Assembly: GCA_002503055.1 (NCBI GenBank)
Contig: DAQX01000023.1
Coordinates: 20,495-84,494 of the forward strand
Direction of reading: 5' to 3'
DNA length: 64,000 nucleotides
From: Euryarchaeota archaeon UBA86
GTDB taxonomy: Archaea > Thermoplasmatota > Poseidoniia > Poseidoniales > Thalassarchaeaceae
Shown: piece after piece, positions 43,239-51,654 of the stretch
Numbering within the stretch: the stretch's first letter is position 1
Layout of the letters: each line of letters begins with the position of its first letter
Program-made: the position numbers and the translations under genes
The notes under the pieces: generated by a model
Databases searched by the model: none
What the model saw: only the letters and a program-made list of their open reading frames with translations
Told to the model about the DNA's origin: nothing

Positions 43239-43984
43239 CAGAGTCCGCAGAGGATCAATTCGAGGACTATAGCGCCATGGAACTGTGGCTACATGACCTC
43301 TCAATTGATCCAGCCACCAGAGTGGCCGGTGGATTGATGATTTTCGTTGGAAGCCTACTTGGACTTCTTTTGGGTATTGTATTAATCTCAGCTAATGTTG
43401 GAGAGATTCTTTCGGGCCAATTGGACGGTTCTGACGGCGTAGCAGATGTCAATGGCACTGTCATTACTGCTCTACAAGACAGCGGTACTGGCGGCGATCC
43501 AGCAGAAGGGGTCACAGTCTCTCTGATTGATTCTGATGGCCTAGTTATTGGCGTTGATGAAACGGATTCTGGAGGCCGATTTTCTGTGAAGGATGTCCCT
43601 AGAAGAACCTCTACTTTAATGGTTGAACACCCGGGTAATATTACAGTCGAGATCAAACTAGTTCCAGGTGATCATGCCCAGATCTCAGTCACTCTAACTC
43701 CGGGCAATGGAGTAGATAAAATCGACATTTCCGGTGAAAGCCACCTTGCCGAATCAGTCCTAATCGGTTCGATGATTGCAGCAATGACTCTGCTAGCCGG
43801 TCTAGCGGGAATGGTTGGAGGTTTAGAGGCATACAGAGGTGATCGCTACCGCAAGACATGGTGGTTAGCATTTTTTGGTTTGTGGAGCAGAGGAATGCTC
43901 TTCATCGGCCCGATGTTAATCCTAATTGGCATGGGGATGGTGAGTCTATCCAGGGATCAGTTCACCGATTACACGAGAGACTAG
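43235..43984 (+). CDS. Membrane protein with carboxypeptidase-regulatory-like domain
   Basis: A 249-residue protein: short acidic N-terminus, one membrane helix (about 30-55), an outer Ig-like fold of the carboxypeptidase regulatory type (about 70-150, with VNGTVITALQDSG, GVTVSLIDSDGLVIGVDETDSGGRFSVKDVP), then three hydrophobic segments (about 165-240). The domain is a common adhesion or spacer module; no enzyme function is evident. It overlaps the glutaminyl cyclase stop by four bases (ATGA) and is followed 12 bp later by the thymidylate kinase gene, so the three are probably one transcript. Confidence 0.7.
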   Translation: MTESAEDQFEDYSAMELWLHDLSIDPATRVAGGLMIFVGSLLGLLLGIVLISANVGEILSGQLDGSDGVADVNGTVITALQDSGTGGDPAEGVTVSLIDSDGLVIGVDETDSGGRFSVKDVPRRTSTLMVEHPGNITVEIKLVPGDHAQISVTLTPGNGVDKIDISGESHLAESVLIGSMIAAMTLLAGLAGMVGGLEAYRGDRYRKTWWLAFFGLWSRGMLFIGPMLILIGMGMVSLSRDQFTDYTRD

Positions 43985-43996
43985 GGGAGGATTTCC

Positions 43997-45340
43997 GTGT
44001 ATCTAATTACAATAGAAGGCGGAGATGGAAGTGGCAAGGGTCTGGCCACAAAGATAGTCTCAGAAGTTCTGCATAAGGAATTCTCATTCACCTCGGTAGA
44101 AGTGACGGGCGAACCTCGAAGAGAGCACCCCTTAGGCAGATTGGCAATAGATGCTGTTCGTGAGAGGAAGATGCCTCCGGAAGAGGAAGCCGGCCTCTTT
44201 GCAGCCGATAGGGTAGACCATTCTCATGGGTGGATACTTCCTAGGTTGGAGGAAGGCAAAGTAGTAGTTAGTGAGAGGAATATTCACTCTTCTCTAGTGT
44301 ATCAGGGAATTGTTGGAGGGGCAGGAGTTGAAAGAATCGCGAATATGAATTCAGCAGCCTTAGTGCCCGACCTATGCATTTGGGTTGATTGCGACCCCGA
44401 GGTTGCCATGAAGAGAATACAGAGTGGAACTCTCAGGGCGCTTAGCGATAAAGAAGAATACTTCGAAACTACCGATCTCCAAAGAAGCATTAGACAAGGC
44501 TACGCATCTCTATTATCTGGAGAGATTGAGATGCCAACTCCATTCGACATGGGTGCCCTTATCGGGCCCATTTTGAATGAAGGTACTGAGTCCGAATTCA
44601 GGGCCGAACTTACTAGGAGAATTCGCAGATTTATCCATAACAGGCATCCGCCGCTGAATGTCGATGTAGAAACTGTAGAGAGGCATCTGATTCGCAGACT
44701 CCTCAGGACTAGAAAGGGCCAGACCACTCTGAGTGGTATCGGAGTAGAGCCCTCTGGCTCGAGCCAAGATTGGCTTGGAGGAATCGCACCTTGGCGAGCC
44801 GTTAGAGACTCCCAAAAAGAACACTCCTCAGTACTTGCTAGCCTAGGCGACAACACTAGGGCAGATATACCGAAGAACATCCTATCTCACTCAATGGCCT
44901 CAGTCTGCGGAACCTTATCTCTAGTGCCATCTGCCGATATCTCAGAGCTTCGTTCCGCCCTAGGTCCCGTGAGAACTGTCTCCGAGCGTCATACTCAGAG
45001 GATAGTGAAGTATCTGCATGAGCATACAGATTGGGTCCACAAACACAAATCTCTGCTTGGCAGGGAAGCACCGAGATCAATTCTCAGGCAACGATACAGG
45101 GCTGTAGGGATGACTTTGCTTGCTATATGGCCACTCAAAGAGGCAATCAGGAAATGGATGGAAGACAACCCTACAACTCATCTCAGATATTCTATGGGAC
45201 AGATAGTAAGATCCGGGCAATACCCCTCGGCGATAAACGACACTTTGGCTAGGATTTCCCTTCTTGGTCCAGGAACAGATGGAAGAAGTGCTCCGGCCGG
45301 ACCTAGCGGGCTTGTTACTTGGTGGCAACACTCGGCATAA
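43997..45340 (+). CDS. tmk: Thymidylate kinase with long C-terminal extension
   Basis: This 447-residue protein has an N-terminal thymidylate kinase (about 1-212): P-loop EGGDGSGKG (7-15), VTGEPRREHPLGRLAID, LFAADRVDHSHGWILPRLEEGKVVVSERNIHSSLVYQG, and IWVDCDPEVAMKRI. It would phosphorylate dTMP. Normal enzymes are about 200-215 residues. The extra ~235 residues are helical, rich in Arg, Leu and Trp, and not recognised (HRVVKYLHEHTDWVHKH-like stretch near residue 340). GTG start at 43997 with GGGGAGG upstream. The kinase call is strong; the tail's role is unknown. Confidence 0.86.
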   Translation: MYLITIEGGDGSGKGLATKIVSEVLHKEFSFTSVEVTGEPRREHPLGRLAIDAVRERKMPPEEEAGLFAADRVDHSHGWILPRLEEGKVVVSERNIHSSLVYQGIVGGAGVERIANMNSAALVPDLCIWVDCDPEVAMKRIQSGTLRALSDKEEYFETTDLQRSIRQGYASLLSGEIEMPTPFDMGALIGPILNEGTESEFRAELTRRIRRFIHNRHPPLNVDVETVERHLIRRLLRTRKGQTTLSGIGVEPSGSSQDWLGGIAPWRAVRDSQKEHSSVLASLGDNTRADIPKNILSHSMASVCGTLSLVPSADISELRSALGPVRTVSERHTQRIVKYLHEHTDWVHKHKSLLGREAPRSILRQRYRAVGMTLLAIWPLKEAIRKWMEDNPTTHLRYSMGQIVRSGQYPSAINDTLARISLLGPGTDGRSAPAGPSGLVTWWQHSA

Positions 45341-46108
45341 TCACTTCATCATCAGTCTGGCATTTGCAGGTAGGGAAACTCTTGTTGCATCTTCTTCAAA
45401 GAATGCCGCACGGGCGCACAGTGCGGCCGAGAACCACCAGCCAATTACTAGGCCCGAGAATAGTCCCGTGACGACCCTAACTGGATTAGTTGACTCATAC
45501 CCAGTCAGAAGTTGAGTAAATCCATCTATGCCCATCGGGACAAGGCCAATCCCAATCACAAGTAGCATAGCGACCATTCTCCTATCTTTGAGATACAGAG
45601 TTTCTATTTTCTCATCAGGAAATACAGATAGGAAAGTATCGCGAACAGTCCATCTGTTCAATCCTCTAAGGCCGAATAAAGCAGCACCGATGAATAGTCC
45701 TAGGAAGATACCAATGTCTCTGGTACAGACAGGCATTTGATTTCCATTAATTTCCCAAGATCTCTCGTGCTTTTGATGACAATTCAAGTCACCAAATGCG
45801 TAGACAAATCCCCAAAACGGATTTAATTCAGACCAAGCAAATGTCCCCCTAGAGGGTTGATCGTGTCCTAATTTAGCATCATCTCCATGATTCAAATTAC
45901 CCCAGCTTTCTTGACTTGCATAATCCAAAGCATTGGCTCTGCCAGATAGTTCCGGTACTGCCCCTTCTGGTAGGACAAGAGGAACTAGAAAGCATAGCAA
46001 TAGATACGCTCCGACCGCAGCAGCGACATTTCTACCTACTCTCTGCTCACGTTCACGACTAGTTAGTCCATTACGTAGGGTCACAATTTCAGCATCGTTG
46101 AGTAGCAT
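45341..46108 (-). CDS. DUF2085 family membrane protein
   Basis: A 255-residue membrane protein with about five helices. The DUF2085 signature is present: LNCHQKHERSWEINGNQMPVCTRDIGIFLG, with the conserved CHQ, Arg-Ser, Gln-x-Pro-x-Cys and Asp-x-Gly motifs; the second conserved Cys of the usual CaRC is replaced by Thr-Arg-Asp. The function of the family is unknown; the Cys/His set suggests metal binding. The gene is convergent with tmk (stops abut) and divergent from the Smr-domain gene. Confidence 0.78.
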   Translation of the reverse strand: MLLNDAEIVTLRNGLTSREREQRVGRNVAAAVGAYLLLCFLVPLVLPEGAVPELSGRANALDYASQESWGNLNHGDDAKLGHDQPSRGTFAWSELNPFWGFVYAFGDLNCHQKHERSWEINGNQMPVCTRDIGIFLGLFIGAALFGLRGLNRWTVRDTFLSVFPDEKIETLYLKDRRMVAMLLVIGIGLVPMGIDGFTQLLTGYESTNPVRVVTGLFSGLVIGWWFSAALCARAAFFEEDATRVSLPANARLMMK

Positions 46109-46164
46109 TTGATGTTTTTTCAGACCACCCCTGAATTCTTGAGCGATAACCGCTTAGGGCAATT

Positions 46165-46947
46165 GTGGCAGACTTAGGTACAAGGGATGCAGTCTGGTTG
46201 GGAATCGTTGTAGGATCTATGGTCGCAGTCATGGGTTCGTTCATTGTTTTCTTTCTCAGTGGCCTCGATAATCCAGATGTTCCCAAAGCCGCTCGTTCTG
46301 GTGCAGTTTCAGGACTGGCGGCTTCGGTCATAGTGACAACATTCGCTCTCCACAGATTGAGGGAACAATCGAAATCTGGCAGAGATATGAAGTCTATCAG
46401 AGAGGCCGAGGTAATCAAAGTCAGAGCGATACTTACTCCGATAGAAGAAAGAACATATGTTTGGGCCTCTAAATCTTGGTCGGTGGAAGAGAAGATACGA
46501 AGAGATAGAGGAGTCTTAGTAGTAGATTTACATGGCCTCGATGTACCATCAGCTGCAGCCTTGGCAGATATGTTATTGGAAAATAGATCAAGCCTTGGTC
46601 GCCTGAAAATAATTACCGGAAATGGAGAGGGCACTCGTCCAAGTTCTGCCGACCCCGGAATCAGACCAGCTGTCATTCAACGACTCAAAGTTGGTGCATT
46701 GAAAGCAGAGTGGCAGATTATTCAGAAGTCAAGCTCATTAGTTCTCAGACCAATGGGAAGGGCACCAACTCCAAGACAATGGGCTACACGCTTCGCCGTT
46801 TTCATCATTCCAATGACGGGGACCATGACTCTGGCATTTCGAGACTTGGCAGGAAGTAGTTTTGAGCAGCAGGGGATGATGTTTGGAGCTGCGGCAGGAG
46901 TGTTGATGACTGGATTACTATCTAGTTACAGAGACCGCACTTCCTAG
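46165..46947 (+). CDS. Smr-domain protein embedded between membrane helices
   Basis: A 260-residue protein with two N-terminal membrane helices (about 10-62), a cytoplasmic Smr-like domain (about 115-185) and two C-terminal hydrophobic segments (about 207-255). The Smr domain shows VVDLHGLDVPSAAALADMLL (DLHG motif) and RLKIITGNGEGTRPSSADPGIRPAVIQRLK, the usual TGxG loop. Smr domains of MutS2 and other proteins nick branched DNA or cut RNA. A membrane-bound form is unusual. GTG start at 46165; no ATG fits before the first helix. Confidence 0.68.
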   Translation: MADLGTRDAVWLGIVVGSMVAVMGSFIVFFLSGLDNPDVPKAARSGAVSGLAASVIVTTFALHRLREQSKSGRDMKSIREAEVIKVRAILTPIEERTYVWASKSWSVEEKIRRDRGVLVVDLHGLDVPSAAALADMLLENRSSLGRLKIITGNGEGTRPSSADPGIRPAVIQRLKVGALKAEWQIIQKSSSLVLRPMGRAPTPRQWATRFAVFIIPMTGTMTLAFRDLAGSSFEQQGMMFGAAAGVLMTGLLSSYRDRTS

Positions 46948-47084
46948 GAATAGTCCGGCACTCCTTCACAACATGCCTCGACTACTCTTCTACACCTCGG
47001 ACACTCCATGTGCTGCCTCATAGGAATTGCCGAGCCAACGAATCCACATTCGCATCGAATATCTTCACAGTGGTCTACATCCAC
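46944..47084 (-). CDS. Possible small zinc-ribbon protein
   Basis: A 46-residue reading frame from GTG at 47084 between sufD and the convergent Smr gene, overlapping the latter's stop by four bases. It encodes DIRCECGFVGSAIPMRQHMECPRCRRVVEAC, a CxC...CxxC zinc-ribbon pattern unlikely by chance. No clear ribosome site is visible. It may be the last gene of the suf transcript. The same frame continues upstream over the end of sufD, so the start is uncertain. Confidence 0.4.
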   Translation of the reverse strand: MDVDHCEDIRCECGFVGSAIPMRQHMECPRCRRVVEACCEGVPDYS

Positions 47085-47113
47085 GAAGACTCTTGAGAGG
47101 AAGGGGGCACAAA

Positions 47114-48229
47114 TCAGTTTTCCATGCCAGAACCTAGTCTTTCTAGTTCGGAAGAAAGTAGGACAACCAACCAATCATGCAGATTTTCACTGCCCATTTC
47201 GGATAGAGTAGAGTTAAGGAAGGCTGCAATCAGAACCCTCCTTGCCTCTGATGGGTCCAAACCTCTGGCTTGTAGATAGAACAACTGGTTTTCATCTAGA
47301 GGGCCATTTGCGGTGCCATGCCCACAACCCACAACCTCATGTTCGAGAACTTCCAACTCTGGAATCGAATCGGCTTCAGCGTTTTTGGAGAGTAGAAGAT
47401 TGTGGAAAATCTGGGCCGCATCGGCTCCCCTTGAACCATCCATTACTTTCAGCATCCCAGTACCTACAGTCCTACTATTGCCACCGCATGCTGAATGCCA
47501 AGAGAGTCTACTGAAAGTCTCCGGCGCATCATGCAGAATCTCCACATGATGGTCAAGATGCATTGAGCCGGCCCCTAGAACTGAACCAAGAACTCTAACA
47601 CTCCCTCCTGATTCTTTCAGAAGATATCTTAGATCTGTCTTTGTTTTGTCCGAGCCCGATGAAACGGTACCGACTCGAACCTGTGCATCTCTTCCGATAT
47701 CCAAGGAATCTACTCTGAGCATCGTACCTTGCTGCATCAGCCCGACCACGATATCGTTTACGACACTACCAGAACCGACCTCTCCAGTCCTCAATAGTCC
47801 AAACCAGTCTCCAGAACCTCTGACACGAGTAATCAGTTCGAACTCACTCAGATCTCCTATCTGTAAATTCAGATGAACTGCGGAACTACCTTCTCCTGTG
47901 TCAATATCAAGCAAAAGAGGCATATCTAAATTGAATTTTGAATCTATCTTGACTTCCCACCCAGAAGTAGCGGTAACCGCTCCTAGAAATGAAAGCGTGA
48001 AAGGATCCGAGTCAGGTAAATCACCCAATTCCAAATCCACTCTCTCCAGTGAAACTCCCTCTGGAACAGTACTCCCATCGAGTTTGGCTATCGAGACAGA
48101 CGCCGAACTGATCTCTGGAACTTCCGTTACATCGCCCGTGGGGTGAACTCTTCTCCAAGGAGTGTATCTCCATAGATGGTCAGCCCTCTCGGGCTGTGGC
48201 AGTGATAGGTAATCAGCAGCGGTTTGCAA
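47114..48229 (-). CDS. sufD: Fe-S cluster assembly protein SufD
   Basis: A 371-residue SufBD-family protein. The N-terminal DHLWRYTPWRRV and the C-terminal DAAQIFHNLLLSKNAEADSIPELEVLEHEVVGCGHGTANGPLDENQLFYLQARGLDPSEARRVLI segment (core SIPELEVLEHEVVGCGHG) are typical of the parallel beta-helix of SufD. It partners SufB and SufC in building Fe-S clusters. TTG start at 48229 with AGGTGG upstream; it follows sufB by 9 bp. Confidence 0.9.
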   Translation of the reverse strand: MQTAADYLSLPQPERADHLWRYTPWRRVHPTGDVTEVPEISSASVSIAKLDGSTVPEGVSLERVDLELGDLPDSDPFTLSFLGAVTATSGWEVKIDSKFNLDMPLLLDIDTGEGSSAVHLNLQIGDLSEFELITRVRGSGDWFGLLRTGEVGSGSVVNDIVVGLMQQGTMLRVDSLDIGRDAQVRVGTVSSGSDKTKTDLRYLLKESGGSVRVLGSVLGAGSMHLDHHVEILHDAPETFSRLSWHSACGGNSRTVGTGMLKVMDGSRGADAAQIFHNLLLSKNAEADSIPELEVLEHEVVGCGHGTANGPLDENQLFYLQARGLDPSEARRVLIAAFLNSTLSEMGSENLHDWLVVLLSSELERLGSGMEN

Positions 48230-48238
48230 GCCACCACC

Positions 48239-49651
48239 TCAGCCTATGCTTCCTTCCATTTCAAGGGCCATCAATTGATTCAACTCAACTGCATATTCCA
48301 TAGGTAACTCTCTAGTAAATGGCTCAAAGAACCCGTTTACAATCATCGCAAGGGCCTCTTCTTCGGAATGGCCTCTACTCATTAGGTAGAACAACTGATT
48401 ATCACTGACCTTGGAAACACTGGCCTCGTGCTCACACCTCGCAGTTGGGTTGGCGACCTCCATTGTTGGGTATGTGTCAGAGCGACTTTCTTCGTCTAGA
48501 ATCAATGCATCACAAACTACGTTCAGTTTACAGTTCTCTGCCTTAGGAGATACTGTCACCAGTCCTCTATAGGTCCCCCTCCCTCCATTCTTACTTATGC
48601 TCTTGGAGAGAATCTTACTAGTGGTGTTGGATGCCAGATGATGGATTTTTGCCCCTGCATCCTGATGCTGACCGTCTCCTGAATATGCAACCGAAATGAC
48701 CTCTGCGTGAGCTCCCTCTCCCTTCAGGATAACAGCCGGGTACTTCATCGTCAACTTGCTGCCGATATTTCCATCAACCCACTCAATCTTTGAATTTTCA
48801 TGCGCAATACCTCTCTTGGTGACAAGGTTGTAAACATTCGAACTCCAGTTCTGTACTGTCGAGTACCTGATATGAGCGCCCGGTAGTGCGATCAACTCAA
48901 CTACAGCAGAGTGCAATGAGTCGGTTGAGTAACTTGGCGCCGTACAGCCCTCGACATAGTGAATGCTGCTACCCTCGTCGGCAATAATCAGAGTCCTCTC
49001 AAATTGCCCCATATTCTTCGCATTGATTCTGAAGTATGCTTGTACCGGCATCTCGACATGAACTCCCTTCGGGACATAGATGAATGACCCACCGGACCAA
49101 ACTGCAGTGTTTAGGGCCGAGAACTTGTTGTCAGTTAGTGGAACTACTGAGCAGAACCACTTCTTTACTAGATCTGGGTACTCTTTCAGTCCTCTATCCA
49201 TGTCAAGGAATATGACACCTTGCTCCTCCAAGTCCTCACGGATGCTGTGGTATACGGCCTCCGACTCGTACTGTGCAGTAACTCCGGAGAGCCACTTCTG
49301 CTCGGCCTCTGGAATCCCTAGTCGGTCGAAGGTGTTACGAATCTCCTCGGGAACATCATCCCAGTCTTTCTCAGTCGCCTCCGATGAGCGCAGGTAGTAG
49401 CAAATAGAATCGAAATCAATTTCATCTAGTGTACTTGTATTACCCCACTTGGGCATAGGACGCTTGACAAAGTGATTGTACGCCTTGACGCGGAGTTCAG
49501 TCATCCACTCTGGCTCTTCTTTGAGTTTGGAAATCTCCCTAACTACTTCCTCAGATAGGCCGAAGTCGAATCTAATGGTCGAATTCTCAGTATCTTTCCA
49601 TCCTGCCTTGTAGTCCCCAACGACTTCTCTGGCTTCTTGATTGTCCGGCAT
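48239..49651 (-). CDS. sufB: Fe-S cluster assembly protein SufB
   Basis: A 470-residue scaffold protein. Highly conserved stretches: EPEWMTELRVKAYNHF near the start, WSGGSFIYVPKGVHVEMPVQAYFRIN, YVEGCTAPSYSTDSLHSAVVEL, YSTVQNWSSNVYNLVTKRG, and ARCEHEASVSKVSDNQLFYLMSRG. The Cys in CEHEA and the Glu in YVEGCTAP belong to the proposed cluster-building path. Start and sufC stop overlap as TGATG, so translation is coupled. Confidence 0.97.
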   Translation of the reverse strand: MPDNQEAREVVGDYKAGWKDTENSTIRFDFGLSEEVVREISKLKEEPEWMTELRVKAYNHFVKRPMPKWGNTSTLDEIDFDSICYYLRSSEATEKDWDDVPEEIRNTFDRLGIPEAEQKWLSGVTAQYESEAVYHSIREDLEEQGVIFLDMDRGLKEYPDLVKKWFCSVVPLTDNKFSALNTAVWSGGSFIYVPKGVHVEMPVQAYFRINAKNMGQFERTLIIADEGSSIHYVEGCTAPSYSTDSLHSAVVELIALPGAHIRYSTVQNWSSNVYNLVTKRGIAHENSKIEWVDGNIGSKLTMKYPAVILKGEGAHAEVISVAYSGDGQHQDAGAKIHHLASNTTSKILSKSISKNGGRGTYRGLVTVSPKAENCKLNVVCDALILDEESRSDTYPTMEVANPTARCEHEASVSKVSDNQLFYLMSRGHSEEEALAMIVNGFFEPFTRELPMEYAVELNQLMALEMEGSIG

Positions 49652-50436
49652 CAGGCCACCCCCTCTGCTGCCATATTCTCGACCCAGTCGTAACCATTTT
49701 CTTCGAGTTGTGTCGCTAGCTCGGGCCCCCCGGAAGCAACAATTTTACCTCCGATTAGAACATGAATGAAGTCCGGCTTAACATGCTCTAGAATTCTCGA
49801 GTAGTGAGTGATAATCAAGGCACCCGAATCAGTACCTCTGACAGCGGCATTAACGCCCGATGCAACAGTCTTAATCCCGTCAATGTCAAGCCCACTATCT
49901 GTCTCATCTAAGATGGCGAGTTTAGGTTTTAGGAGCATCATCTGGAGAATTTCGAATCGCTTCTTCTCTCCGCCACTGAATCCATCATTTACATATCTGG
50001 ACAGAAAGCTTCGAGGGATTTTCAGTTGATCCATTGCCTCGTTTAATTCCTTTCTGAAATTGGCACCCTTGGCTGCATCCTCGCCTCTGATACTGGCCAC
50101 CGACTTACGCAGGAAGTTACCTACTTGAAGGCCTGGAACAGCTTGAGGATATTGGAAGGAGAGAAACACTCCCCGACGAGCGCGTTCCCAAGGGTCCTCG
50201 TCGAGCAGACTATCTCCATTGAGCAAAACATCTCCCTTCTCGACCTCGTAGTCAGGGTGGCCCATGATGACATTGGCAGCGGTCGTCTTACCACTCCCAT
50301 TTCGGCCCATGATGGCATGAACTTCGCCCGGCAAGATTCTCAAATCTATGCCTTTGAGAATGCTCGTATCGTCTATTCCGACATGTAAGTCTACGATTTC
50401 CATCAAGGCTTCTGCCTGCCCGGATGCGGCTGTCAT
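49651..50436 (-). CDS. sufC: Fe-S assembly ATPase SufC
   Basis: A 261-residue ABC-type ATPase. Walker A GRNGSGKTT (about 43-51), Q-loop LSFQYPQAVPG, signature FSGGEKKRFEILQMM, Walker B LAILDETDSGLDIDGIK, and H-loop THYSRIL. The SGGEKKR signature and DETDSGLDID are specific for SufC. First gene of sufC-sufB-sufD. Its promoter shares an 84-bp divergent region with the nfu-like gene, containing the TTAGG-N4-CCTAA palindrome. Confidence 0.97.
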   Translation of the reverse strand: MTAASGQAEALMEIVDLHVGIDDTSILKGIDLRILPGEVHAIMGRNGSGKTTAANVIMGHPDYEVEKGDVLLNGDSLLDEDPWERARRGVFLSFQYPQAVPGLQVGNFLRKSVASIRGEDAAKGANFRKELNEAMDQLKIPRSFLSRYVNDGFSGGEKKRFEILQMMLLKPKLAILDETDSGLDIDGIKTVASGVNAAVRGTDSGALIITHYSRILEHVKPDFIHVLIGGKIVASGGPELATQLEENGYDWVENMAAEGVA

Positions 50437-50480
50437 GTCATTATCCCGGAATCAGCCCCTTTTGAATGTCTGCTTGCGTG

Positions 50481-50494
50481 TTAGGTCACCCTAA
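50481..50494. promoter_or_regulatory. TTAGG-N4-CCTAA palindrome between sufC and nfu
   Basis: TTAGGTCACCCTAA lies midway in the divergent region. The right half continues into CTAAAAT, a TATA-like box 26 bp from the nfu GTG; on the other strand ATTTTAGGG is a TATA-like box for sufC. TTAGG/CCTAA halves resemble DtxR/IdeR-family iron boxes. A single regulator could control both promoters. Confidence 0.5.
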
Positions 50495-50520
50495 AATCAC
50501 ATCACTACTCCGCCTCGTTT

Positions 50521-51015
50521 GTGAACTTGCCTCGTGAATCACAAGACTCGGCTACGGACTCTCTTGAGGAATCCTACCGAGTTCAGATAGAGGATGCCAT
50601 GAGAAAGGAATCAGAGAGACGAATTATCGAGACCCACGACCCCGCCGAGATATCCAGATTGCAAGCATGTTCTCTAGTTGATTTAGCAAAATCAGATGAT
50701 GACGATTTTGTACCCGCTCTGATGGCTAGACTAGGGCCAGTCAGAGCAGCATTGGATGGCCATGGAGGAGGACTGGTTGTTACAGAGTCTAGAGTTGTGA
50801 AAACCCCAACAGGGAACAGCCTCACATTAATTCTAGATCTTGATGGTGCATGTGTCTCTTGTGGGGCAGCACCGGGTACTCTGCAAGGAATACAAGATGA
50901 CCTTTTGATTGACCCCGAGGTTATTGAGGTACGATTCAACTCAGGTATGTTGGAATGGTTCGATGACCTACAGCGCGAGTTTGTTCTCAAACACGGCGGA
51001 GTGACATTTGTCTAG
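50521..51015 (+). CDS. nfu: Nfu/NifU C-terminal-domain Fe-S protein
   Basis: A 164-residue protein. The C-terminal half (about 72-150) is an Nfu domain: LGPVRAALDGHGGGLVVTES, then GACVSCGAAPGTLQGIQDDLL with the CxxC that binds a 4Fe-4S cluster for delivery. The N-terminal ~70 residues are charged and helical and not recognised. GTG start at 50521, probably leaderless from the shared TATA-like box. It is divergent from sufCBD, which supports an Fe-S role. Its stop overlaps the maf stop by four bases. Confidence 0.84.
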   Translation: MNLPRESQDSATDSLEESYRVQIEDAMRKESERRIIETHDPAEISRLQACSLVDLAKSDDDDFVPALMARLGPVRAALDGHGGGLVVTESRVVKTPTGNSLTLILDLDGACVSCGAAPGTLQGIQDDLLIDPEVIEVRFNSGMLEWFDDLQREFVLKHGGVTFV

Positions 51016-51647
51016 ATAATAAGCGAGGAAATTATTTCAATTGCACCGTGCGCAAATCCGAGAACCGTGACTTCTTCTCCCTCGATTAATGATGCGTTCT
51101 CTCCAGCCAATCCGGCTAAGTCGTATGCCCCAGCCTTACCTTTCCACGATCCGCTGGAGACAAGGTTAGCCAACACATCTTGAGTCAATTCATCAAACTC
51201 AACCACAGCAGATTCAGACCAAATGTCGGCTGTCCACCCGCCGTGTAGTATTTCTGTACCATCTCTGTTAAATGCAGGAGAGTAAAGTATTGCAGTACAG
51301 GACCAAACACGATGTCTTCTTCCCGAAAGTCCCAACAACATACTGGCCGCCATCAATTCATCAATTGGTTGCCCCAATGCAATCAACGGATCAGTTGGGT
51401 CTTCTACAAGCGTATCGGACACGACAACCAAATCAGGCTGCCCGCCACTGATTGTAACCTCCTGAGCAGCAGCTTCGGCCTTAGCAGAGCAAATCAATTC
51501 AACTCGTTGAGACACCTCAATTCCACTTGAAGGATTAATTTCATCCGAAGCCAGGGCCCTAGATTCTAATTTTGTAGATTCATTCACAATCTCGGATAGA
51601 ATCTCGCGCCTGCGCTCGGATGCAGATGCAAGCAGAATCGATATCAT
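51012..51647 (-). CDS. maf: Maf-like nucleotide pyrophosphatase
   Basis: A 211-residue Maf family protein. N-terminal ILLASASERRREILSEI is the signature; later ICSAKAEAAAQEV, LVVVSDTLVEDP and MLLGLSGRRHRVWSCTAI match the conserved substrate-pocket region. Maf proteins hydrolyse non-canonical or modified nucleoside triphosphates such as dTTP/UTP derivatives. It lies 7 bp downstream of the rather distant subtilase stop in opposite reading order, i.e. it precedes nothing on its strand but the convergent nfu. Confidence 0.86.
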   Translation of the reverse strand: MISILLASASERRREILSEIVNESTKLESRALASDEINPSSGIEVSQRVELICSAKAEAAAQEVTISGGQPDLVVVSDTLVEDPTDPLIALGQPIDELMAASMLLGLSGRRHRVWSCTAILYSPAFNRDGTEILHGGWTADIWSESAVVEFDELTQDVLANLVSSGSWKGKAGAYDLAGLAGENASLIEGEEVTVLGFAHGAIEIISSLII

Positions 51648-51654
51648 AGGAGCC

